From assembly GCA_964605095.1 (NCBI GenBank), contig CAZSBS010000079.1, forward strand, positions 1 to 17,603: a DNA stretch of 17,603 nucleotides, read 5' to 3'. Position 1 is the first letter of the stretch. Each line of letters starts with the position of its first letter. The position numbers were made by a program, and so were the translations under genes. Shown here piece by piece: positions 1 to 7,400 of this stretch. The notes beneath the pieces were generated by a model. The model worked only from the letters and a program-made list of their open reading frames with translations. It was not told the origin of the DNA and did no database searches. The stretch comes from JAUWQU01 sp964605095. Lineage in GTDB: Bacteria > Planctomycetota > Phycisphaerae > SM23-33.

Positions 1-2
1 TC

Positions 3-545
3 TTCCGCAAGCCGCCCGACTGCCAACAGGTCGTTGCCTTCCTTGCCAAGACCATTCGCCAAGCCGGAACTCCGCCCAAGTATCTCATCTGCGACAAGGG
101 CACGCAGTTCTGGTGCAAACGGTTCAAGCGTTGGTGCAAACGCCGCAAGATCCGCCCGCGTTTCGGCGCCGTTGGCCAATACGGCAGCATCGCCATCATC
201 GAGCGATTCATCCGGACCTTGAAGGACGAGGGCCTTCGGCGTATTCTCGTTCCGCTAAACCATCGGAAGATGCGTGCGGAGGCCGACGCAATCATCGCCT
301 GGTACAACACCTGCCGCCCGCACACAGCGCTGGGCGGTCGGACGCCTGAGGAACGTTACGGGCGCGTTGCCTCCGCCTGCCGAAGGCCGCGTTGGGAGCC
401 CAAGCCAAATTGGCCCAGTGATTCCTCGTGCGCCTCTCCGCAAGTGAAGGCCCGGGGCAAGCAGGGCGTCAATCTGCAACTCGTCGTGGACTTCCACCAA
501 GGACGCCAGCATCTGCCAGTCATCACGCTGAAGCAAGTGGCGTAG
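3..545 (+). CDS. Transposase, integrase-core (DDE) C-terminal part, cut by window edge
   Basis: C-terminal 180 codons of an insertion-sequence transposase of the retroviral-integrase (rve) fold, read in frame from base 3; the start and the first catalytic Asp lie outside the window. The second catalytic Asp is in the ICDKGTQF motif (codon at 93-95) and the catalytic Glu in GSIAIIERF (codon at 201-203). Exactly 35 residues separate them, the D(35)E spacing of this superfamily. The usual YNTCRPHTALGGRTPEERY signature follows. After it comes a basic tail of about 60 residues ending LPVITLKQVA, which I take as native to this subgroup because it is in frame and runs to a clean TAG. Family is IS3/IS481-like; the exact group cannot be decided without the N-terminus. 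It converges on the minus-strand M56 gene. I could not identify a terminal inverted repeat, so the IS right end is not placed. Confidence 0.88.
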   Translation, partial: FRKPPDCQQVVAFLAKTIRQAGTPPKYLICDKGTQFWCKRFKRWCKRRKIRPRFGAVGQYGSIAIIERFIRTLKDEGLRRILVPLNHRKMRAEADAIIAWYNTCRPHTALGGRTPEERYGRVASACRRPRWEPKPNWPSDSSCASPQVKARGKQGVNLQLVVDFHQGRQHLPVITLKQVA

Positions 546-738
546 CAGGCAGTCACCAAGAACTTGCCGCCGACCACGGGACCGCTCTGCGCCGAAGACG
601 TCGAACACGTGCGCCGTTACTCAAAACGGCGCGCCTGAGCCTCCACGTTGCGCTATTCGGTTGCCAATCGCTTACCTCCACGGTCCTCAACGACCGCTGG
701 AGCTACCGTACAGACTTCGGCCGAAGGTCGGTGGACCA
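546..738. other. Intergenic region between convergent transposase and M56 gene
   Basis: 193 bp with no credible gene. It holds a strong hairpin at 611-632 (listed separately), a perfect 12-bp palindrome CTTCGGCCGAAG at 715-726 that lies 12 bp past the M56 stop codon, and a short GGTC/GACC dyad near 682-695. The right boundary of the insertion sequence should lie in or just before this stretch, but no terminal repeat or target-site duplication can be recognised because the left end is not in the window. Confidence 0.5.
611..632. terminator. Hairpin between convergent genes, possible bidirectional terminator
   Basis: Perfect inverted repeat GCGCCGTT (611-618) and AACGGCGC (625-632) with the six-base loop ACTCAA. 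It sits between the stop codons of two convergent genes, where a shared terminator is expected. Neither strand has a clear T-tract after the stem, so intrinsic termination is uncertain; it could also be part of the insertion-sequence end. Confidence 0.35.
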
Positions 739-3700
739 CTACACCGGAGCTGTGGCTTTGCCTTCCTGAATGCTCTTGAAATCCTCTGGCGAAAGGAACA
801 GGACGCGCTGGACCTCGTCCTCGAACACGGTCAGCGGCTTGCCGCTGTAGGTGACCGTCTTCTTCTCGGTGTTCGGCGTTGCCGTGTCGACGGGGAATCG
901 CCGAGTAACTTCATACTCGTCACCGGCATCTGTTGTCCGAAGGTACTTCCACTCGATCTCCGACACCGCGCCCGGATGGCCGCACGTTGACTTGCCCGTT
1001 TCCTCAGTCACGCCGTCTTTAGGCGGAACCAAGGAACTGCCGTTGCTCGGCCCGTAACGCTTGTTGTTGATGAACACCACGAAGGCCGGGAACTTCCGGG
1101 AGGAAGCGTCGGCAAGCCAGGAGTTCCCGGCGGGGTCTTGTTGCGTCAGAAAACCTGTATCCATTCCCGCATCGTCAGCCAGCCGAGCGAGGTAGTAGAC
1201 GCTCTTGAGGACACGGCCGCCCTTGACGAAATCGCCCTGCCAGAGTTTCGTGTAACGATCCGGGTACAGCGTGACACTATCGTTCTTTGCCGTCACTCGA
1301 AGTTCCGCACCTTCAGGCCAGACAGGACTGAGCGTTCCACCAGGTGTGCGGTTCATCACCAGCATATTCCCGTCGCGCCGCCAGGCGAACTCCCACTGAT
1401 TGGTATCCTCCGATTTGCTGCCGCCACCGCTATGTGCAATGACCTCGCCATCCGTGACCTCGCAATGGCCATGCAACACGTATCTGCCTCCCGCCTGGCT
1501 GCCACGTAGACGCCATTGGTGTTGCGCCTGATCGACAGGCTCAAACTGAAATCGCACGCCTGCCGGCTGGGTGCTTGGCGTTATCACGCCAGTAGCAAAT
1601 GCACTTGCGGGCACTTCCTTGTACAGCGGATCGAAGACCTTCAGGCTGATCGGCACATAGACATGCTCGGCCTGCGTAGTGACCTCGCCGGGGCGGAGGA
1701 TGCCAACTCTACCATCGGGAAGCAATGCCAGGAAATAGTCGCCGGACTTAAACGGGTAGGCCCGCACTCTTGCTTCGATTTCGGGAACATTCGCGGTGGC
1801 GTTGTATGTTTCAACAATACTCGCCAACTGCCTCTGGTCCAGGAACTTCTCTCCATCCCATACGTCATACCCCTTGGGCAGGGCCGGCGTGTACGGGGCA
1901 AGTCTCAGGCCGTTGACCGCCAGCAGCCGATTGCCCTGTGACTGATCCCACGCGAGGTCCAAACCGTCCTTTGCAGTCAGGGCCTGGTATGCGGCTATGC
2001 GGGTCTGTTCCACGGTGTTCTTGGGATGGAACGGCTGGATGTAGACACTGTGCATCTTGCCCAGGTTCATCCCCTCCAACAGACTCCAACCGCAATCGCC
2101 GACCGCGTGAAAACTGGAAAAGCTGTGCAGGCATGGCGGCTGACTTCCTTCCAGCTTGTGTATGGCTCGAACGAATCGTGGAGCGGTTTTGACGTCCTCG
2201 CCCGTCAAGTTGGAAAGGGCCTTTTCGATCTCCGGGATGGCCTCGGATTTGCCGAATCCGGCAAGGAGCTCCGCAATCATCCAGCGATGCTTGATGTTCG
2301 GCTTGTTCAGCGTGGCCAGAAGGGCGTGGAATGCCTCATCGCCGCCGAGTTCGCTCAGGGCAATGCAGGCAGCGACGGCGCTTTTGTCAAGCAGCGGCAC
2401 AATTGCGGCCACGTGATCCCGATTGTCGGATTTGCCCAGGACGATCAGCGAACAATGAACAACATTGGTGTTGTCGGAGTTGAGGCCCTTGCGCATCAAC
2501 GCCTGCACGTCGGGGTCCTTGGCCATCGCCTCGAGAACTTGCAACGCACGAGCATCGCCGGGGCCGCACTGGGCAAACACACGGGATACCGGTTCGGCGA
2601 CGGTCGGGCCCGTCTTGACGAGCTGTTTCACGGCCGATTTCCACGCGTACTCGTCCTGGCCCTTGAGTTGCTCGATCAACGCGGCCACATCCGCGTTGTC
2701 CGGCCCGGTGGCTTTGAGGACCGCAAGCGGGACGGCGATGGCGGCCACGAGGATCGCGGCGATGAGTATGCCCAGGCGCGTCATGGCGCGGCGATTGCGG
2801 CGCGGGTCGAGGATGGCCAGCAGCCGGCCCTCAAACTGGCTTTTGCGGGCCATGGCCACGGCCGCCGGCGACGGGCAGCGGACCGAGTGCAGCGAGCGGA
2901 CGATCTCCAGCAGGTGGCCGGCGTAGTCGGATGCCTTGTGCCCGCTGGCGAGCACCAGGTCGTCGCAGGCCTGCTCGCGCTCGATCCGCAGCATACGCCC
3001 GGCCAGCCAGACCAGTGGGTTGAACCAGTAGATCACGCGTGCCAGGCGGGCCAGCAGTTGCGTCAGGCAGTCGCGGCGGCGGATGTGGGCAAGCTCGTGC
3101 AGCAGGACGACGCGGCGGCGGTCGGCGGGCCAGTCGTCCGCCTCGGCCGGCAGGATGATCGCCGGTCTGAAGACGCCGCAGGTCAAGGGTATGTTCGGCC
3201 AGTTGCTCCGCAGCAGCACAACCCGTCCGCGAACGCCAAGCCGCGGCCGCAGTTCATCCAGCAGATGGACCCAACTGCCGCTATTGATCCGCTCGGCCCG
3301 GCGGGCCTGCCGCCAGACGATGATCGTGCCGGCCAGCAGCGGCAGCAGCAGAGCGGCGGCGCCGGCCAGCCAGGCCAACAGCACCCAGGCCGACCAATGC
3401 ACGGGCGGCGTTTGCGGCGCGGCAGCGGCCGGGGCTGGCGCGGCTGGCGTTTCCGGGGAAGCGTCGGCGGGATGGACAGGCTGCGGGACCCCCGCCGGTG
3501 ACGGCCAATCGCCGGTCGGCATGACGGATTCCGCACCCGGGCCACCTGTCCCGACACCGGATTCCCCCACGGCGGGTGACTGCGCCGGCACGGCCAACGG
3601 CGAGGGCGATGGCTGCTGGACCAGGACTAGGCCCCCCGTCCCGGCCCAGTCCGGCAGGAGCGGCACCTGGAGTTGCGGCAGGGCAAGCGACAGGAATGGC

Positions 3701-3882
3701 ACGAGGATCAGCGCCGCAATCGATAGTGTCCACGTCATGTGCCGCACAGCCGCCGAGGATCGCCGCAGCAGCAGCGTCGCCCCGCCGGCCAGAAGCAGCA
3801 CCACCAGGCCCTTGGCGGCGGCGTCGATGAGGACCGCCATCCACTGGGTAGTATCGCCAGGCATGAAAGTGAAGGCGGTCAT
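739..3882 (-). CDS. BlaR1/MecR1-like M56 zinc metallopeptidase receptor with HEAT-like repeats
   Basis: 1047 residues. Membrane segments lie at about 18-40, 50-69 and 165-190, then a cytoplasmic M56 peptidase domain with the zinc motif HELAH (262-266) and the downstream ligand region EREQACDD (301-308). A last membrane helix at about 369-389 follows the conserved RNRRAMTRLG segment. Residues 70-160 are a Pro/Ala-rich linker. Beyond the last helix, about 395-560 is built of HEAT-like helical pairs; about 580-1047 is unassigned and beta-rich, with one STQPA linker. No transpeptidase/penicillin-binding domain motif is visible, unlike classical BlaR1, so the ligand is unknown. Family knowledge: signal binding outside activates the inner protease, leading to loss of the BlaI partner. 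The ATG overlaps the repressor stop by one base (TGATG) and has an AAAGGA site 9 nt upstream inside that gene, so coupled translation is likely. Confidence 0.88.
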   Translation of the reverse strand: MTAFTFMPGDTTQWMAVLIDAAAKGLVVLLLAGGATLLLRRSSAAVRHMTWTLSIAALILVPFLSLALPQLQVPLLPDWAGTGGLVLVQQPSPSPLAVPAQSPAVGESGVGTGGPGAESVMPTGDWPSPAGVPQPVHPADASPETPAAPAPAAAAPQTPPVHWSAWVLLAWLAGAAALLLPLLAGTIIVWRQARRAERINSGSWVHLLDELRPRLGVRGRVVLLRSNWPNIPLTCGVFRPAIILPAEADDWPADRRRVVLLHELAHIRRRDCLTQLLARLARVIYWFNPLVWLAGRMLRIEREQACDDLVLASGHKASDYAGHLLEIVRSLHSVRCPSPAAVAMARKSQFEGRLLAILDPRRNRRAMTRLGILIAAILVAAIAVPLAVLKATGPDNADVAALIEQLKGQDEYAWKSAVKQLVKTGPTVAEPVSRVFAQCGPGDARALQVLEAMAKDPDVQALMRKGLNSDNTNVVHCSLIVLGKSDNRDHVAAIVPLLDKSAVAACIALSELGGDEAFHALLATLNKPNIKHRWMIAELLAGFGKSEAIPEIEKALSNLTGEDVKTAPRFVRAIHKLEGSQPPCLHSFSSFHAVGDCGWSLLEGMNLGKMHSVYIQPFHPKNTVEQTRIAAYQALTAKDGLDLAWDQSQGNRLLAVNGLRLAPYTPALPKGYDVWDGEKFLDQRQLASIVETYNATANVPEIEARVRAYPFKSGDYFLALLPDGRVGILRPGEVTTQAEHVYVPISLKVFDPLYKEVPASAFATGVITPSTQPAGVRFQFEPVDQAQHQWRLRGSQAGGRYVLHGHCEVTDGEVIAHSGGGSKSEDTNQWEFAWRRDGNMLVMNRTPGGTLSPVWPEGAELRVTAKNDSVTLYPDRYTKLWQGDFVKGGRVLKSVYYLARLADDAGMDTGFLTQQDPAGNSWLADASSRKFPAFVVFINNKRYGPSNGSSLVPPKDGVTEETGKSTCGHPGAVSEIEWKYLRTTDAGDEYEVTRRFPVDTATPNTEKKTVTYSGKPLTVFEDEVQRVLFLSPEDFKSIQEGKATAPV

Positions 3883-4271
3883 CAGCGGCCGTCCTTTCTG
3901 GCCTGGTCGATCAGCTTTGCCATGCGGTCCAGTTCATCCAGCGCAGGTCCCGAAGTCGAGGCGTCCAACAGCGCCACCAGTACCCGCTCAGCCGATCCGT
4001 CGAAGAACGTTCGCAGTATCCGCTGCATCGCCGACCGGCTGGCGTCCTTGTGGCTGCGCGTGGGCAGGTAGATGTACTTGTTGCCCTCCGCCTTGTGCTT
4101 GAGGTGTCCCTTTTCCTCGAGGATTCGCATCAGCGCCCGGACGGCCGAGTAGCTCGGCGGGTCAGCCATGGCTTGGCAGACCTCGGATACCGAGGCCTGT
4201 CCGTTGGCGTAGATGATGTCCATGATCTGCCGCTCGCGGCGGCTGAGATGTGTTTCCGGTCTTGTCGCCAT
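3882..4271 (-). CDS. BlaI/MecI-type winged-helix transcriptional repressor
   Basis: 129 residues, the usual size for the Penicillinase_R/BlaI family. An N-terminal winged helix spans about 8-70: LSRRERQIMDIIY opens helix 1, SVSEVCQAM leads into the turn, and SYSAVRALMRILEEKGHL is the recognition helix plus start of the wing. The C-terminal dimerisation part carries the family FFDGS motif (89-93). Lining this up by eye with staphylococcal MecI, whose cleavage falls at Asn101-Phe102, puts the equivalent bond at Ala100-Leu101 (inference). An AGGGA site stands 5 nt before the ATG. The gene is first in a two-gene unit with the M56 receptor. Two operator-like dyads and a promoter lie just upstream, so autoregulation is likely. 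Targets beyond its own operon cannot be told from this window. Confidence 0.93.
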   Translation of the reverse strand: MATRPETHLSRRERQIMDIIYANGQASVSEVCQAMADPPSYSAVRALMRILEEKGHLKHKAEGNKYIYLPTRSHKDASRSAMQRILRTFFDGSAERVLVALLDASTSGPALDELDRMAKLIDQARKDGR

Positions 4272-4326
4272 TAGTTTCCCTTTCCCTGTAAAAGACGCTT
4301 AAGATGCCGCTTTGTTCCCGTCTATA

Positions 4327-4340
4327 GCTAAATTATTAGC
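4327..4340. promoter_or_regulatory. Operator-like dyad 1, overlapping the -10 box
   Basis: GCTAAATTATTAGC: perfect 5-bp half sites GCTAA and TTAGC around a 4-bp centre. It contains the predicted -10 hexamer, so a bound dimer would block RNA polymerase. BlaI-family repressors bind short AT-rich dyads of this kind at their own promoters; the actual recognition sequence of this protein is not known. Confidence 0.55.
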
Positions 4341-4359
4341 ATGCCCCCCCGGGCGTCAA
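4331..4359 (-). promoter_or_regulatory. Predicted sigma-70-type promoter of the repressor/M56 operon
   Basis: Read on the minus strand: -35 box TTGACG (4354-4359) and -10 box AATAAT (4332-4337) with a 16-bp spacer, or ATAATT (4331-4336) with 17 bp. The spacer includes an unbroken run of seven G on this strand (C at 4344-4350). The predicted start of transcription is near 4322-4325, leaving a leader of about 50 nt before the repressor ATG at 4271. This AT-rich patch stands out in an otherwise GC-rich window. The call is by eye from consensus match and position. Confidence 0.6.
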
Positions 4360-4366
4360 TGAAAAT

Positions 4367-4380
4367 GTTAGAAATTTAGC
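4367..4380. promoter_or_regulatory. Operator-like dyad 2, upstream of the -35 box
   Basis: GTTAGAAATTTAGC, an imperfect version of dyad 1: the right half TTAGC is identical and the left half is GTTAG instead of GCTAA. Its centre is exactly 40 bp from the centre of dyad 1, close to four helical turns, so both could be occupied on the same DNA face. It lies 7 bp upstream of the -35 box as read on the minus strand. Confidence 0.45.
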
Positions 4381-4416
4381 ATAAGGCCGTGTCGGTGCGG
4401 CATCTGTAGCGGACAT

Positions 4417-7400
4417 CTACGAGGCAGGCTGTGTTGCCGGACCCGTGGCCGGGGAAGTGGAGGGCTGACTCATGGGTGCGCCACGATTCGACCCGGCCGC
4501 GGGGCCTGAGCTTGTCGAAGGGGCGGGTTGGCTGGCCGATGAATGGTCCAGTTGGCGCAGGACCTTCAGATTCTTCGGGATGTTGGCCATGTGCTTGGCC
4601 AAGTCATCGGCCAGGTTTCCCTTCGACTGGTCAAGCGTGGCAAAACGCCATCCGCCGTCTGTCTTCACAAAGACCATGACCAGGTATTGCGACGACGTGA
4701 CGGGCGACAACGTAGCCGCCCAATCGCCTTGAACCAGCGTCTGGAGCACCTTTGTGGCCGCATCGGGGTTCCTCAAGAGGACCTCCTTGCGTATTTCAGC
4801 AGTGACGCTCTTCAGGTTGCTCTCGCTCCAGCCGACAGGTGGCTCGCCGACGAGCTTGAGCTTGCCCTGGCTCATCGGTGTCATCCAATCGACGTCCAGC
4901 CAGCCTTGTTGCGATCCTGCCGACAGGCTCTTGAGCGTGGCCCAATCGTCCTCCTTGATGGCTCGCAGCACGCTCAGGGCAAGCTCTCTGATGACCACGG
5001 AGTCTTTGCCCTTCGCCGACGAGGCGACAGGCCGCGTGGCCGGTTGGCTCACAGGCTCGACCCAGTTAGTCACATCGTCGTCGGTGCCTTCCTGGCCGTC
5101 GGGGCCAAGGGATAACAGGTCAAAGCCATTCTGGTTGTGCTGGCCGGGGCAGCGATAGACGTAGGGCCGGCCCCACGGATCCTCGAGAGACTTGCGGCCG
5201 GCCGGCAACTTGAAATATGGGCCCTTCCATCCCGGGGAACTGGGGGGCTTCTGCACCAGTGCAGCCAAGCCTTCGGTCGTGGTGGGATACCGCCCGGTGT
5301 CCACCTCGAACGCCGCCAACGCCGTCGAGAGAATGGAGATATCCGTATGGGCAGCCGTTTGTCTAGCTCGGGCGACATTCGGGGCCTCGGCTGGCTGTGT
5401 CGGCTGGTGGTATTCCATGGACTCCGCGCGCATGATGTGCCTGGGCAGCAGCGAGACATTCCTGAACGTTGCCCATTCGTATGGCCGATCTTGGAACCGG
5501 AACTCCTTAACGTTGCTCAATCGCACTTTATCGAATGTGCAGGTAAGTTGATGAACGTTTCCTGCCCCGCCCGTAATGGACCTGATGGGCTTGAGTTCCT
5601 TCCCGCCGATATCGACCGCGATCACTCTGACATCTCGGTCTTCTACGTTGTGCGCAACACTTACGACCACAATATTATCTTCCTCATGTGCTGGCGAGAA
5701 CAACACCGCAACGTTGCCCCGGCCACTTGAAGATGAACCACTGCCGCTTGCTTCGGCCAATGTAGTCCATGCACCCGCCGCCACTCCCAGCTTGACCGTA
5801 ATCGCATCCTGAGATGTCCGAGTTATGGCAGCAATGGCTAGCAATTGCGGAATCGCGTCGCCCTTTTCAACAACAGGGCCTCCTCCCGCATAGCTGGTCG
5901 GCGGAACAAACGCCCATTTTGTCCCAACGTCTTCCTTCGGCAGGTTTGTCAGCCGGATCGCCAATTCATTCCCCCGTTCGCCCGCCCCTGGTGTTACCGA
6001 CGCCCCAAGATGCGAATAAGGCCGCTGCGACAGCGATGAACCATCCGGCCGCCACCACGGTTTGCCGTCCGATGGATTCTCCGACACGCCAATCATCTCT
6101 ACCGTCACGCCGGAAGGTAACGTAACCTTCCATTCGTCAGCCGGCTGGGCTGCCGCATTGATCTGGGTCGCCTGTTTGACCAGTTCTTCCGGCAGCGGAG
6201 TCGGCTTGCCGTCGGCGGAGCGGGTGGCGAAGAGGATCTGGTACGGCCGGGCTGGCGTGCCGTCGGGGGACTTGAAGTTCCGGTGCTGCGGGCCATTGAC
6301 GCCGATCCAGTACACCTTGCCCGGCTGGAGCTTGACCGGCATAGTGCAGATGGTGCGTGCGGCGTCGTAGGAGATTTCGCCCGTGCGCTGCGGAAAGATC
6401 GAACCGGTTTTCTCGCTGAACGCCTTGTCCCCGGCCGTGAACGACCAACTCTTGTCCATCATCGGCCGGTCGAAGGTGACGGTGATCTTGTCCAGCGAAG
6501 GATCGACGTCGTTGGCGAAGTTCGCCGGGTTGGTCTTGAGGACGTGCGGGACAGACGGAGCGGCCTGTAGCAGCTTATACCGAATCCTGGCGCCATTGGG
6601 GTTGTCCGTGAAGCCGACGATCTGAAGCACGCCCATGCCGCCTGCGGGGGTTCGAAGGGCAAACGTCAGTGGTGCCTTGGATTCCTTGGGCAAGAGGTAG
6701 AATGTCCAACCATCACGCTTGAGCACTTCCAGTTGGGAATCGGCAACAAGGGCCTCCCCTATGGACGCTGGCGACACATCCTCGAAACCTGCGTTGAGTA
6801 TATTCAACTGGGGGCCGCACGACATGAATCCCCAGCGGTTTGACGCGTACTCGACGAACAGGTCAATGCCCTGGTTCTCAATCCATTTCGAGCGTTGCTG
6901 GTTTGACATGCGCCCGAACTCTGGCGGCAGACTCACCACTTGGCCCATGGCCAAGATCAAACCCTCATTGCCTTTGCCTTCATCGAGATCGTTAATCACC
7001 AGCTCGACTACCGGGCCGAAGGGCACCTTAGGTTTGGCGGGATGTGGAGTACCGGGTGAGTGGACCATCGCCTGCGTCATGCGGGCGTATGGCAGGCCCA
7101 CGCCCAGGCCTAACGTGGTGATCACCACTGCCGCCATCAGGGCAAGGATCACCGACCACCATCGGCGAGCACGCGGGCCGGCAAAGTACTGAAGCGGCAG
7201 GCACACGCCGGCATCCAGCAACAGAAACATCGGGAACACGACGAAAGACCATTCGCATGCGATATGGGAAGCTGCAATGATTGCCCTGGTAAGCGTGGGC
7301 AGTTCGCTGCCCATATCCTGGAAGATAACCTCAAACTTGGGCACCACGAAGACAAGAACGGCGAGAATCGCGCCGAACACCACCGCATGAATCAGGATAG

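Noticed and set aside
715..726. Palindrome CTTCGGCCGAAG as terminator of the M56 gene
   Set aside because: The usable stem is only four base pairs around a four-base loop and no T-tract follows on the minus strand.
2026..3501. A 491-codon plus-strand open frame opposite the M56 gene
   Set aside because: It is antisense to a well-supported M56 domain, has Gln/Arg/Gly-rich low-complexity translation with no motif, and is explained by codon bias of a GC-rich gene on the other strand.
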